64,000 bases of DNA from Vandiemenella viatica (lineage: Eukaryota; Arthropoda; Insecta; Orthoptera; Morabidae), in contig CM061914.1 in the NCBI GenBank assembly GCA_031002005.1, positions 194,946,685-195,010,684 of the forward strand, read 5' to 3'. A program made the translations under genes and the position numbers. Of the stretch, positions 44,201 through 47,024 are shown one piece after another; the first letter of the stretch is position 1, and each line of letters opens with the position of its first letter. Below the pieces are notes generated by a model. The model was not told the origin of the DNA and made no database searches. It saw only the letters and a program-made list of their open reading frames with translations.

Positions 44201-45668
44201 CTAGCTTGTTTGTTTCCAGTAAACATGGTTGCCACTGTAATAGTTACAGACTCGATATAGGAATAAACTTTGTATTTTTTTTAATACTTAATTCCTTTTG
44301 TTCATCTTATTTTCCCCCGATGATTCCCGAGATACCAGTAACAATTCTGACCGCGTTAAAAATACTCCGACAACATTGCGATTCAAAAGATTGCGAGGTT
44401 CACTTTTTATACAGAATCACTCTGTTCATAATGTTTTCTCCTCTTCTTCTTCGCCAATAATAACTCTCTAAAGATACTCTATTTCTCAACATACGAATCT
44501 AAACAAATGCTTGCTATCTCATCTGCTATTCTTTTCCCTGTCAACTCTATGCACATTTATTTTCTGAATTATATTTACATTCATTACCATTATTTATATC
44601 CTTAATATTATCGCTATTATTTATAAAATTAATACAAGCACTGTAGTAAGATAGTGAAGCCAAACTGTTCATATGCAGCAGAAACACTAAAGGATTGACG
44701 AAAATAGAAAAGAAATAAACAAAGAAAGTTTCTAAGGAAGTTGTTGGGACCAGAAAAAGTGAGAGGAAGCCAATTTAATTTCCGTTTGAGATCAAACCAA
44801 AAATTATACGAAAAGATTGAAAAGGTATAAAACACAATTAAGAAAAGGAGATTAGCTTTCTATGGACATATCAAGAGAATGGCAAAGAAAATTTTTAACT
44901 TTCAAGAGAACAGGAAGACTCAAGATCCATGGGTGGAAGAGGTCCATCAGGATCTGAAAAGATGTGGCATCAGCATGGAAGACATCCAAGACAGGGAATT
45001 ATTCAGAGGAAAAGTTGCGGATGTAAAAGATCTGACTGAAGAAAAACCAATCAGGAAAAGGAGGGCATTCTTTGAGAAAGGAAAATCAAGAGTGAGACAG
45101 AATGAAAGAGTACTGGCGACGGAGGAAGGAAACTCAGAAGAGGAAATGAAGTTGCGTAATCATAGCCCAGAGAGGATTGAAACGAAAAAGGGGAAAAAAA
45201 TGCTTTAATGTAGGTATTATGGTGTTGTCAATATATAAAGCAACATCCCGACCCCTCATATCAATAATTTCAATCATTAATAATATTTTTACTGATATAT
45301 TATGCAAACAGAAAAGTAATTTAATTCTTAACAAGAGGGAGCATCAGGTGTAAACCTCAGTCTGAAGTGAACTTTTCTTGGCTGCGAACACACAGGCCGG
45401 TTGTGCACTAATGCAGAAAAAAGCCTAAATCATTTCTACAATATTTCCTCTAATTATGTGATAAGTGAATGGCTGCCGGTTACTACTGTACAGGTGGCTC
45501 ACCCCTGTCGACGGCCCTGTGCAGCAGGGTGTAGCCGCGGCCGTCCCTGCCGTCGAGGTCCGCGCGGTGCTCGACCAGGGTCTGCGCGATGCTGGTCTGG
45601 TGGTCCCTGAGCGCGATGTCCAGGGGCAGGTCCCCTCGCACGTCCAGCTGGTTCAGCTTCACGTTCAG
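3018..45668 (-). CDS. ANKFY1: Ankyrin repeat and FYVE domain-containing protein 1 (Rabankyrin-5), spliced, partial, 15 internal exons
   Basis: Fifteen exons (45668-45503, 42724-42520, 38183-37991, 35865-35752, 32821-32605, 29932-29801, 27186-27066, 25706-25533, 24428-24315, 18182-18026, 12759-12559, 12429-12235, 9916-9710, 7820-7682, 3156-3018) join in phase into 2,474 nt without a stop. The product is a run of ankyrin repeats with TPLH, TALH or TLLH cores. Known of the family: ANKFY1 binds Rab5-GTP and PI3P on early endosomes and macropinosomes and has an N-terminal BTB domain, about twenty ankyrin repeats and a C-terminal FYVE finger. Family-specific stretches seen here are FLECMPRYPLD, LLLAYMKGN, NYQVATKQLL, DNKGRNFLHTAIQ and HKAIDENNES. 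The vertebrate protein is about 1,170 residues, so this is roughly its central 70 percent. BTB and FYVE parts are outside the window. All junctions are GT-AG. Exons are clearly more GC-rich than introns. Confidence 0.93.
4817..5375 (-). mobile_element. CR1/L2-like non-LTR retrotransposon, 3' end
   Basis: A minus-strand frame at 4886-5332 encodes the C-terminal region after the reverse transcriptase (LLKYGSVVWYPHFTYQI, RVQKRAARFVSGNYRRMQS, WNELPREMMNNLPKTL). It is about 90 percent identical to the copy at 62290-63048. A one-base insertion near 5330 shifts the frame. 5'-truncated at about 5375, as usual for TPRT; the tail is short ATTTTAATT-type sequence. Confidence 0.88.
5376..6840 (-). mobile_element. 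Penelope-like retroelement, degenerate, split by a SINE
   Basis: Minus-strand pieces in several frames. The reverse transcriptase part has a WFRYVDNIFMVWKP block (YVDD-type catalytic box with N in the last place) at about 6440-6504 and AVPYANLF upstream. Further 3' a GIY-YIG endonuclease-like part reads VYQLACLHCTSSRIGLTSN and AIKINSHRQSVYA (about 5620-5730). RT plus GIY-YIG is the hallmark of Penelope-like elements. Frameshifts and stops make it inactive. The SINE at 6168-6318 lies between the two parts. Confidence 0.75.
6168..6318 (-). mobile_element. SINE, 5'-truncated
   Basis: Carries the shared SINE body read in reverse (ggctttacaccttgtcgacg, then gaaggaatttggccatggcc, then cggcattcgcctgg) preceded by a T-rich run on the plus strand, the complement of its A-rich 3' tail. 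It stops before the tRNA-like head and sits within the Penelope-like element. Confidence 0.8.
7682..7820 (-). CDS. ANKFY1: ANKFY1 exon 14 of those visible
   Basis: 139 bp: 46 codons in phase 0 plus one base. Acceptor aactttttcag; donor AACACAG then GTGATG. It encodes AANLKGRNPLHELARASKDT, AAAIAELFLECMPRYPLDRP and DLDGNT. ELFLECMPxYPLDxPDxDG is the most recognisable ANKFY1 segment, just before the last repeats and the FYVE finger. Confidence 0.95.
8040..8708 (+). mobile_element. Jockey-superfamily LINE, 3' end, split by a SINE
   Basis: Conceptual translation in pieces gives SYGIIFWGNF, RAIRMLCRVKPRTSCIQLF, then after the SINE NRNKLHKTQRSLSLVQRGVN and NLSKRVKQFAENKDIF. This is the region following reverse transcriptase in jockey-type ORF2. 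The SINE at 8232-8423 is flanked by an 11-bp duplication. The coding end at about 8706 is followed by AT-rich 3' sequence. Confidence 0.82.
8232..8423 (-). mobile_element. SINE with 11-bp TSD inside a LINE
   Basis: Flanked by ATATATATTCT at 8221-8231 and 8424-8434. The tail side is of the type aactgcttaacgtctcttaa with gtctttagagacggg. It is truncated shortly before the tRNA-like A box. Orientation is minus because the B box appears as its complement (ggggattcgcacc). Confidence 0.9.
9285..9640 (+). mobile_element. RTE-like LINE, C-terminal end
   Basis: Frame at 9295-9678 gives NESVLEMMGEERSLLKSLTE, RRDRMVDHLTRHTELVNLLR, KNCRGRQRLEYMKQIIEV, the same C-terminal block as the minus-strand copy at 47960-48720. 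It is a 5'-truncated fragment inside the intron and not a host gene. Confidence 0.8.
9684..9709. repeat. GT/GC dinucleotide microsatellite forming a splice donor
   Basis: Alternating purine-pyrimidine tract: on the minus strand GTGTGTGTGTG passes into GTGCGTGCGCGCGCGC. It begins at the first intron base of ANKFY1 after exon 13, so the obligatory GT is part of the repeat. Confidence 0.9.
9710..9916 (-). CDS. ANKFY1: ANKFY1 exon 13 of those visible
   Basis: 207 bp, 69 codons, phase 0 at both ends. Acceptor ccgcccccacag; donor GCAGAG then GTGTGTGTG. It encodes ADDRDAHRRTALHVAAGAGH, then SEGDNALHVACREGQL and RVLLTESQLDAE. The donor GT is the first unit of a (GT)n(GC)n microsatellite at 9684-9709. 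NALHVA and LLTExxxDAE match the family order. The exon is very GC-rich. Confidence 0.93.
10262..10673. mobile_element. TIR element (MITE), 412 bp
   Basis: Ends ATTACCAGTTGAATGATAAC and its complement (GTTATCTTTCAACTGGTAAT), about 31 bp inverted repeats continuing into CGCCAATGCAAC/GTTGCATTGGCG. The interior is non-coding. It contains the hammerhead-like motif at 10585-10632. Confidence 0.85.
10585..10632 (+). other. Hammerhead-ribozyme-like core motif
   Basis: Reads CTGATGA, a 16-base hairpin (GCCTC loop GAGGT pairs over five positions), then GAAAC, then GCGT-ACG-ACGC, a four-pair stem. Order and spacing fit the conserved core, stem II and stem III of a hammerhead. The expected cleavage triplet (GUC type) after stem III is absent (AGC instead) and no stem I partner is obvious, so it may be a decayed or coincidental motif. 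Confidence 0.35.
10900..12090 (-). mobile_element. Jockey-superfamily LINE, 3' half, split by a SINE
   Basis: Minus-strand pieces: NKWFKANGLPLNFDKTTQY (reverse transcriptase palm, about 11594-11660), AMGNLRMRQLIYFAYFPSLM (11297-11482) and SNRTSCRKLFKKLGILTLAS (10987-11256). These are successive parts of a jockey-like ORF2. The SINE at 11711-11945 interrupts it with an 11-bp TSD. It shares the gene's orientation but has many stops. Confidence 0.82.
11711..11945 (-). mobile_element. Full-length tRNA-derived SINE with 11-bp TSD
   Basis: Flanked by GGAGTATTTTT at 11700-11710 and 11946-11956. On the minus strand it begins AGCGTGGTGGTGTAACGG with a B box GGTTCGAATCC, the internal promoter of a tRNA-like head, followed by the common body (GGATGCTTCCTTCAAAAG) and an A-rich end. 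Good reference copy for the family. Confidence 0.92.
12235..12429 (-). CDS. ANKFY1: ANKFY1 exon 12 of those visible
   Basis: 195 bp, 65 codons, phase 0 at both ends. Acceptor tatgtttgcag; donor GCCAGG then GTGAGA. It encodes YDNKGRNFLHTAIQKGDMES, VLFLMSIHVDVNSRVQDASQ and PPLQLAAAAGSEMLVRSLLL. DNKGRNFLH and VNSRVQDAS are near-diagnostic for ANKFY1. It is separated from the previous exon by the shortest intron of the gene (129 bp). Confidence 0.95.
12430..12558 (-). other. ANKFY1 intron between visible exons 11 and 12 (129 bp)
   Basis: The only short intron of the gene. It runs from GTAACC to tatgtttgcag, is AT-rich and contains no repeat. It may be close to the ancestral intron size before transposon growth of the others; that is inference. 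Confidence 0.75.
12559..12759 (-). CDS. ANKFY1: ANKFY1 exon 11 of those visible
   Basis: 201 bp, 67 codons, phase 0 at both ends. Acceptor tgtcggacag; donor GAGCAG then GTAACC. It encodes DVQGKTPLHIAIENQHDGII, HPGLDLTLRDKAGLTPFAAA and RMPTAAEQ. The LTPFAxAxTxxNN-AxAIL and AAEQ stretch is typical of ANKFY1. A second in-frame AG lies 9 bp downstream of the chosen acceptor (after GTGCAG); the chosen one keeps INNR-DVQGKTPLH continuous. Confidence 0.92.
12926..13279. repeat. TIR element of the GTCCAT/ACGT G-rich family
   Basis: Left end GGGAGTCCATTAAATACGTG, right end CATAATTTATTGATGCCCCC, with several runs of seven to fourteen G on the plus strand inside. Same family as 54760-54963 and 58777-59097. 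Potential G-quadruplex DNA; non-coding. Confidence 0.75.
13945..14120 (-). mobile_element. Degenerate SINE
   Basis: Recognisable tail block (tacttatgactttatacctt, gttgagattattagtggg) and tRNA-like end (cctgaatatcgggccgagtg) but much of the body is missing or diverged. Confidence 0.6.
15187..15640 (+). repeat. Local direct duplication of about 100 bp
   Basis: Two copies at about 15190-15290 and 15537-15640 share the blocks GAGATTCAATTGC, GTGTCTCGTTCCTCT and GCATGGACAA at roughly 85 percent identity. Both can be translated as SDG-x-L-x-V-x-G-x-RDSIA-x-CLVPL-x-HGQ. No splice-bounded exon or known family is apparent, so it is annotated as a repeat only. Confidence 0.6.
15728..17641. mobile_element. 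hAT-like non-autonomous element, 1,914 bp
   Basis: Ends CACAGCTGGGCAC and GTGCCCACCTGTG are inverted repeats that continue into imperfect GTTAATCC... arms rich in GTTAA. An identical 8-bp duplication ATTATTTC flanks it (15720-15727 and 17642-17649). Size of the duplication and the CAG-TGGGCA type end indicate hAT. I see no hAT transposase. The interior holds repeated TTGTATAATTGGATACAAAA units, a GC-rich block (16330-16410) and part of another repeat (16606-16765). Confidence 0.85.
16606..16765 (+). repeat. Half of a G-rich CGTCCATAAACCACGTAG element
   Basis: Begins GGGACCGTCCATAAACCACG, has a 14-base G run and a GGGAGGGGGAGGGG tract, then a segment homologous in reverse to 33405-33545 (GGCCACGTT, CAGTTAAAATGAGGTAC). 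It is nested in the hAT-like element. Confidence 0.75.
17826..17890. repeat. Fragment of the foldback family
   Basis: Carries GGAAAGGGAAAATGACTCAT, CACACACCAAAGGTGAAG and GCGATGAGTGAAAA, equivalent to the left arm of the elements at 240 and 32405. The right arm is not found. Confidence 0.6.
18026..18182 (-). CDS. ANKFY1: ANKFY1 exon 10 of those visible
   Basis: 157 bp: one base completing Ser, 52 codons, ends in phase 0. Acceptor tgtgtgtcag; donor AACAGG then GTGAGT. It encodes GCDLNTPRRAGPGGRGGEEA, then QQGPLHMCCEWGLESVVQTL and VEHGASINNR. The Gly/Glu-rich insert before the GPLH core is at the same place as the GEEEAR insert of vertebrate ANKFY1. Confidence 0.9.
18551..20102 (+). mobile_element. 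PIF/Harbinger-like DNA transposon, degenerate, 1.55 kb
   Basis: Terminal inverted repeats of about 38 bp: AGGGTGTGTTTATGTTGGAG at the left, complement CTCCAACATAAACGCATCCT at the right, flanked by TA on both sides (TAA/TTA, compatible with the 3-bp Harbinger target). The interior at 18766-19060 encodes NFPNCMGAIDRKRARVTCPV, then HSGFMFNKHKNFF and KFIKIEAKGYGKQ, matching the DDE region of HARBI1-type nucleases (GAIDGK, YGRQSD). Stops and frameshifts break it, and a SINE sits inside. Confidence 0.82.
19330..19586 (-). mobile_element. Full-length SINE with 7-bp TSD inside the Harbinger-like element
   Basis: Flanked by CCAACTT at 19323-19329 and 19587-19593. The complement shows the tRNA-like head and B box (ggggattcgaaccgccgtcc on the plus strand). 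Tail type is gcttaacgtctcttaacaat. Confidence 0.88.
20420..20443 (+). repeat. Poly-G run
   Basis: About 23 consecutive G after GGAGTGTT. Simple repeat that may be a G-quadruplex site or subject to assembly length error. Confidence 0.8.
21190..21800 (-). mobile_element. RTE-like LINE fragment, degenerate
   Basis: The minus strand reads in shifting frames ILRKIFGPVCTGGIWMK, REIARTIS and YNKKSISRNAKLRHYNTVIK, which resemble the reverse transcriptase thumb and linker of RTE-type ORF2. The SINE at 21836 follows immediately. Confidence 0.65.
21836..22075 (-). mobile_element. SINE, nearly full length
   Basis: Shows the ttacttatggttttacacct tail type, body and tRNA-like head (cagggattcgaacccacgtc on plus, i.e. 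B box on minus, then gcgttaaccactcacccacc). Confidence 0.85.
24315..24428 (-). CDS. ANKFY1: ANKFY1 exon 9 of those visible
   Basis: 114 bp: one base completing Arg, 37 codons, two bases. Acceptor attttatag; donor ATTCAGAG then GTAATA. It encodes NGADTDCWGEGPEGSYQTLL and HKAIDENNESVARFLIQ. The C-W-G-x-G-P-x-G loop before QTLLHKAIDENNE is a strong family signature. This exon is less GC-rich than its neighbours. Confidence 0.93.
24429..25532 (-). other. ANKFY1 intron between visible exons 8 and 9
   Basis: About 1.1 kb, mostly occupied by a 750-bp long inverted repeat (24629-25380) whose two arms carry tRNA-like promoter segments. Confidence 0.6.
24629..25380. repeat. 750-bp long inverted repeat with tRNA-like segments in both arms
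   Basis: Arms of about 155-185 bp begin TCCATATGTTTGTGTTA and end with its imperfect complement TAACACAGACATATGGA. Each arm contains, pointing inward, a GGCGCCC/GGCGAGCACTTTCC stretch followed by a B-box-like GGGTTTGAATCCCC or GGATCAATCCC. The middle 400 bp is AT-rich. It fits an inverted pair of tRNA-derived retroposons or a foldback element. Confidence 0.75.
25533..25706 (-). CDS. ANKFY1: ANKFY1 exon 8 of those visible
   Basis: 174 bp: one base completing Leu, 57 codons, two bases. Acceptor ctgtgcag; donor CTAGTCAG then GTACGG. It encodes TQENETPLQLAIRSH, then RGVDMSLPDAAGSCPLWAAL, then ASGQEDMASVLV. The order ETPLQLAIR, PLWAALA, EDMASVLVR is the ANKFY1 arrangement. GC content is far above the surrounding intron. 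Confidence 0.92.
25707..27065 (-). other. ANKFY1 intron between visible exons 7 and 8
   Basis: About 1.36 kb. The main content is a foldback-family element at 26284-26801 with a 12-bp TSD. The rest is AT-rich with no recognised feature. Confidence 0.6.
26284..26801. repeat. Foldback-family element with 12-bp TSD
   Basis: Left arm ACACCCAACACTCACCAAAG, right arm CTTTGGTGAGTGTTGGGTGT, then a non-palindromic tail ending GCCTTGCGGCATTTC. AAGATAGTGAAA occurs at 26272-26283 and 26802-26813. The open frame within it (26316-26723, plus) is hydrophobic low-complexity and not credible. Confidence 0.8.
27066..27186 (-). CDS. ANKFY1: ANKFY1 exon 7 of those visible
   Basis: 121 bp: two bases of Gly, 39 codons, two bases (CT). 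Acceptor ctcgtggcag; donor GCACT then GTGAGT. It encodes GADVNVRNGRGQTLLHQAIL, then KEDSHTALFLLDQGADMNA, a canonical ankyrin repeat. It is too short to give a long open frame alone and was found from the translated sequence and matching splice phases. Confidence 0.9.
27950..28140 (-). mobile_element. Degenerate SINE
   Basis: Recognisable as tggctttacacctcaacgac, gaaggaaccatcctggcatt, and the head complement ggggatttcaatccacgtcc. Diverged throughout. Confidence 0.7.
28770..29725 (-). mobile_element. SINE split by a 720-bp insertion
   Basis: 28770-28892 carries the tail and half of the body up to gcatttgtctg; 29613-29725 resumes with ctgatttggggaaaccacgg and the head. Between them lies 28893-29612. 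A twelve-base G run has expanded at 29661. Confidence 0.75.
28893..29612. mobile_element. Unclassified 720-bp insertion within a SINE, possibly a solo LTR
   Basis: It starts TGTAGTGTATCGC, breaks the SINE exactly between cctg and gagtgatttgg, and a 4-bp TCTG/CCTG is present at both borders. The first third is GC-rich, the rest AT-rich. No protein similarity seen. TG start and 4-bp duplication hint at an LTR element, but the 3' end does not finish in CA. Confidence 0.45.
29801..29932 (-). CDS. ANKFY1: ANKFY1 exon 6 of those visible
   Basis: 132 bp: two bases completing Val, 43 codons, one base. Acceptor gtgtgtgtgtgcag, a short GT run; donor ATCCAGG then GTGAGC. It encodes ALSEGKEAKG, DLNLKDSAGNSPLALALSCG and MEHLVASLIQ, one ankyrin repeat with SPLALAL in place of TPLHLA. 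Confidence 0.88.
30360..30840 (-). mobile_element. Jockey-superfamily LINE fragment
   Basis: Minus-strand frame 30360-30695 gives IYLSIVRSTLAYSSVIWLPY, then RIETVQHKFFGYTTF, and further upstream NDLGVIFDSKMSFDEHVDTI. These are the end of the reverse transcriptase and the following region. Both ends are truncated and no tail is evident. Confidence 0.82.
30985..31339. repeat. Foldback-family element with 14-bp TSD
   Basis: Flanked by TCAGAATGAATGGC at 30971-30984 and 31340-31353. The left arm (ATAGGATAGGGAAAAATAAA, then ACCCATCACTTACCACAGAT) is mirrored by the right arm (ATCTGTGGTAAGTGACGGGT type, then TTTATTTTTCCCTATCCTAT), with a central ACAATATTTCGACACGA block also mirrored. After the palindrome comes a unique tail, CAGTGCCTCGCGGTAGTTTC then TTTGTTTCCATTA. 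Confidence 0.85.
31795..31985. repeat. Foldback-family fragment, right half
   Basis: Has GCTGAAATATTGTATTTCTG, a C12 run, TCTCATCGCAACCGTCAACT, TTGGTATGTGGTGGGT and the tail block GAACCCACTTCCTTTA then TTAGTTTCATTATT. Confidence 0.65.
32405..32594. repeat. Foldback element inserted on the exon 5 splice donor, 14-bp TSD
   Basis: ATTGTTGTACCTTT (32391-32404) and ATTGCTGTACCTTT (32595-32608) flank the element; the second copy contains the ANKFY1 exon 5 donor in complement. The left arm AATAAACAATAAAGGAAAGG and CACCACATACCAAA are mirrored by TTTGGTATGTGGTGAG and CCTTTCCTTTATTGTTTAT. The tail CGCCTAGAAGCCGCTTCC follows. It is shorter than its relatives, 190 bp. Confidence 0.88.
32605..32821 (-). 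CDS. ANKFY1: ANKFY1 exon 5 of those visible
   Basis: 217 bp: 72 codons in phase 0 plus one base. Acceptor cgttccag; donor TTCAAAG then GTACAGC. It encodes GETALHVACAKGLSRLVSKL, RSGANPNLQTLK, a hydrophilic loop (DGGSGSREDLP) and QTPLHIAIAKKQEEA. The donor is copied about 204 bp further into the intron by a foldback insertion (see 32405-32594). Reading past the true donor meets an in-frame stop at 32546-32548. Confidence 0.92.
33173..33545. repeat. C-rich TIR element, CGTCCATAAACCACGTAG type
   Basis: Left TGGAGCGTCCATAAACCACA, right CCACGTAGTGTGGGCATGCT. The interior has several C runs on the plus strand. Reverse-complement homologue of 16606-16765 over its right half. Confidence 0.75.
33785..34190 (+). 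mobile_element. CR1/L2-like LINE, highly degraded
   Basis: Aligns to 62480-62830: GTAAGGGAACTAATATACAA, TCAGATATGGCAGGACAGTA, GATGACCAGGACCATAAACT, CTGGCACTTGATTTCA. Deletions remove much of the middle. The Tc1-like element starts about 35 bp further on. Confidence 0.7.
34226..35634 (+). mobile_element. Tc1-like DNA transposon, 1.41 kb, nearly complete
   Basis: Terminal inverted repeats ACACTTCTGGAAATTGAAAT (34226) and ATTTCAATTTCCAGGAGTGT (ending 35634), about 27 bp with one mismatch, continuing AAGAACAC. TA target duplications are at 34224-34225 and 35635-35636. One transposase frame fills most of it. It lies opposite to ANKFY1, in the intron after exon 4. Confidence 0.93.
34470..35576 (+). 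pseudogene. Tc1-like transposase, one internal stop
   Basis: Start at 34470 chosen because MPRQRVRELYVQL begins the helix-turn-helix part (FERGRIVGMREAGWTYRRIA); the frame is open further upstream. Catalytic segments are VVFSDESRFCLG (first D) and FQQDNARPHVSRA (second D), then SPIEHVWDW (E). The frame is interrupted by TAA at 35127-35129 and continues in the same frame to 35576. Only 28 residues lie between the second D and the E, against 34 usual for Tc1, and the typical D-L-N/S before PIEH is missing, so a 9-bp and a smaller deletion are likely. Such a protein should be inactive. Family length is about 340 residues. Confidence 0.9.
35752..35865 (-). CDS. ANKFY1: ANKFY1 exon 4 of those visible
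   Basis: 114 bp, 38 codons, phase 0 at both ends. Acceptor ctgtttccag; donor AGGAAG then GTCAGG. It encodes IYTSTADSLLHLVAQEG, then LEEAGLFLCGHSAY, then SNHVNRK, an ankyrin repeat. The intron on the 5' side of the gene holds no other exon; the following intron contains the Tc1-like element at 34226-35634, only about 120 bp from this donor. Confidence 0.88.
35866..37990 (-). other. ANKFY1 intron between visible exons 3 and 4
   Basis: About 2.1 kb of AT-rich sequence. I see no transposon protein remnant, no inverted repeat of note and no gene here. It is the cleanest long intron of the window. Confidence 0.5.
37991..38183 (-). CDS. ANKFY1: ANKFY1 exon 3 of those visible
   Basis: 193 bp: one base completing Phe, then 64 codons, ending in phase 0. 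Acceptor ggtttgcag; donor AACCCT then GTGAGT. It encodes TPLHLSVLARNDAVF, then GHTPLWYALLAG, then DDDSFAGRLIAAGASPNP. The long loop with DDDSFA between helices matches the position of an extended loop with a DENSFA-type motif in the vertebrate family as I recall it. Confidence 0.9.
38270..39303 (+). mobile_element. Penelope-like retroelement fragment with flanking inverted repeats
   Basis: In broken frames from 38319: HLNGNHTSIKFTVEIE, HRKPNGTLGHNI, SRKPTHTNHYLNVLSFHHPS, QKRGVLNT, then a GIY-YIG part SSYIGQTLRTIDGRCKEHVR, YFKVGQKEKSAIAEHALTTG. This is the RT-to-endonuclease region of Penelope-like elements. A segment at 38270-38315 (AACTTCTCTGGTTTCAAGCT) recurs inverted at 39250-39303 (GCTTGAAACCCGAGAAGTTT). 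Several stops make it inactive. Confidence 0.82.
39362..39565 (-). mobile_element. SINE with an internal deletion
   Basis: Tail type ggttatggctttatgcctca, body gaagggaacatcccagcact, then the segment from gatttgg to ggattcgaac is collapsed, then the head (ctcactcaccacactcggtc). About 40 bp are missing. Confidence 0.8.
40350..41010 (+). mobile_element. Possible LTR of a retrotransposon
   Basis: A TATA box (TTTCTATAAAAAAG at 40632), a CpG-rich stretch just downstream in an otherwise AT-rich intron, two AATAAA signals (about 40815 and 40928) and a TGTGGCGACC segment at 41018 resembling the start of an internal region. I cannot define its ends or a TSD, so this is tentative. The frame at 40953-41333 has no recognised similarity. 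Confidence 0.3.
42070..42356. repeat. Foldback-family element within a TA repeat
   Basis: Arms GAACACAGAAAAGAACCAAC and GTTGGTTCTTTTCTGTGTTC, followed by GGGGTAAGTGTTGG and tail ACTGCCTTAAAGCTATTTCC. A TA dinucleotide run stands at the left (42077-42099) and again at the right (42349-42357), possibly the duplicated target. Confidence 0.75.
42520..42724 (-). CDS. ANKFY1: ANKFY1 exon 2 of those visible
   Basis: 205 bp, starts with two bases completing a Gly codon and ends with two bases (TT) of a Phe codon. Acceptor attccag; donor TT then GTGAGT. It encodes DSYAADFLIEHGATVGA, GNTALHAIASLA and a repeat ending RQGLSPNMQNKQG. The exon lacks the usual G before the donor, compensated by a strong GTGAGT. 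GC-rich against AT-rich flanks. Confidence 0.9.
42975..43420 (+). mobile_element. RTE-like LINE fragment, split by a SINE
   Basis: GGAAAGAGCAAGACTTCTTA and TATTATGGGGATGGATGATG can be read as RMERARLLRYYG then MDDERIPNGTCILGLETK, matching a short conserved stretch before the C-terminus of RTE-like ORF2. The SINE at 43100-43342 interrupts it with a 12-bp duplication. Confidence 0.65.
43100..43342 (-). mobile_element. Full-length SINE with 12-bp TSD
   Basis: Flanked by GGGATGGATGAT at 43088-43099 and 43343-43354. Tail type acttatggttttataccttg; B box on the minus strand GGTTCGAATCCCC; head gcgttaaccattaacccatc on plus. Confidence 0.92.
44630..45215 (+). mobile_element. RTE-like LINE 3' end
   Basis: The frame at 44879-45208 encodes a basic, charged C-terminus (DPWVEEVHQDLKRCGISMED, IQDRELFRGKVADVKD). 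Just upstream the shifted frame gives RLAFYGHIKRM. This is a LINE ORF2 tail and not a host gene. The coding frame ends about 10 bp before AT-rich DNA. Confidence 0.75.
45503..45668 (-). CDS. ANKFY1: ANKFY1 exon 1 of those visible (ankyrin repeats)
   Basis: 166 bp, enters in phase 0 and leaves with one extra base. Acceptor reads tttgcag then CTGAACGTG; donor AGGG then GTGAGC. It encodes LNVKLNQLDV and then RGYTLLHRAVDRG, an ankyrin repeat core with TLLHRAV. The terminal G joins GT of the next exon to make Gly (DRG-DSYAADF). I find no earlier exon to the right within the window, so the preceding intron exceeds 18 kb. Confidence 0.9.
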
Positions 45669-45809
45669 CTGCAAACACGACACACTTACTTTCCACGCAC
45701 TGGGAATCTGCATCAGAACTAAATTATACCCCTCAGTGGCTACACTTCAAACGTTTCAAAAGGGACGTTAATACGATACGGTGGGGAAAAATAAACAGAC
45801 GCTTATCAC

Positions 45810-46684
45810 TAGGGGTCAGATCTTTACGACCAAAAAAATAGATAAATATGGAGGAAAATATGATCTTGAAAATATAAACTAAAAATAATAATATATGACC
45901 AAACATTTAAATTTACTATACACCAAAACATGCTCAATTACACATCATTTATTGTATCTGGCAGTGTCGCTTTCATGTAGACAGCATAATTTTGTTCCGT
46001 GCACTCACGGCACCATTGGGAAATTAAATTTTAAATCATTTTGTTGAAGTTACTTTAATTTCACATAATTTACAGAATAGAACTCTTCCATCTGTACTAA
46101 AATACTCCTCCCCGAATTCTCTTGGAATTTTGCACTTCCCAAAATTTTGTTTTCGGTATGGTGGTACTCACTGATCCACTGCAGATTTATCACTGACTGA
46201 GGCTTATTTTGTAAAGTTTTTCATTGAGACATTGACTGATGCGGATTGACACGGGCATGCTGCAGCTGCTTTGTTGAGATTAAAAGGTAGGAACAACATT
46301 AATATTTAGAAAGTGAAAATAATGCGCAAGTTTAATTCTTGACTGGTGAACTCTGATCAGTTCAGTGACAATTAGTTTGGTTTTTCCTCCAATGTGTAAA
46401 AGTAGTATACTTCATGAATAATTATCTTAATTTTTTCTCATATATATCTAGGGGATTCCCAGTACTATTAAAAAACTACAAGATTTTTCCTCAAAACACA
46501 GCCATAATACCATAAATATTATCATAGTATGACCAAAACTAAGAAACTGGCCTAAGTATGCATTTATATGCGATATAAAATATTTTAAAATACAATCAGA
46601 AACATTCGATCAGTGTTTAATTCATCATTACAGCTCAAAAGAAAGGCAGAAAAAAAAAGACTTGTCCTAAATAACCGAACCATA
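45810..46684 (+). mobile_element. Non-autonomous hAT family, copy A
   Basis: Ends TAGGGGTCAGATCTTTACGA and (complement) TATGGTTCGGTTATTTAGGA are imperfect inverted repeats. CTTATCAC/CTTATCAA (8 bp, one difference) flank it. It aligns over its whole length with copy B at 53852-54714 at roughly 85 percent. The sequence is AT-rich with no transposase frame. Inserted into the foldback element. Confidence 0.85.
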
Positions 46685-46763
46685 CTTATCAAGGATGAAC
46701 GCAAGAGGGCCACAGACAAACATATAAACACAAAAAAAGAAAAAAATTGCACAAAAAAATTCA

Positions 46764-47024
46764 CAATATTTAGTCATGTAGGAAGTGAGACATTTGGTAG
46801 GGGGAAAGATGCGAGCACATGTGGAAGGTCTGGATGTCATTACATGGTTACATCTTTCCCCCTACCATATGTCTCACCTCCTACACGACAGGGTAATATT
46901 TAGTCATGTAGGAAGTGAGTCATTTGGTAGGGGGAAAGATGCGAGCACATGTGGAAGGTCTGGATGTCATTACATGGTTAGACCTTTCCCCCTACCATAT
47001 GTCTCACCTCCTACACGACAGGGT
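46764..47024. repeat. Tandem duplication of a 130-131-bp palindromic unit
   Basis: Two copies (from 46764 and 46895) about 97 percent identical. Each has an internal inverted repeat: AGGAAGTGAGACATTTGGTA then GGGGGAAAGATG, mirrored by CATCTTTCCCCCTACCATAT and GTCTCACCTCCTAC. Confidence 0.88.

Larger units (their letters stand above)
42725..45502 (-). other. ANKFY1 intron between visible exons 1 and 2
   Basis: About 2.8 kb. It holds an RTE-like LINE fragment split by a SINE (42975-43420) and another LINE 3' end (44630-45215). 43430-44620 is AT-rich; part of it (44180-44460) looks like decayed LINE sequence but cannot be assigned. Confidence 0.55.

Noticed and set aside
46764..47024. Regular repeats that might suggest a CRISPR-like array
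   Set aside because: Only two 130-bp units, palindromic, no spacers; eukaryotic context.
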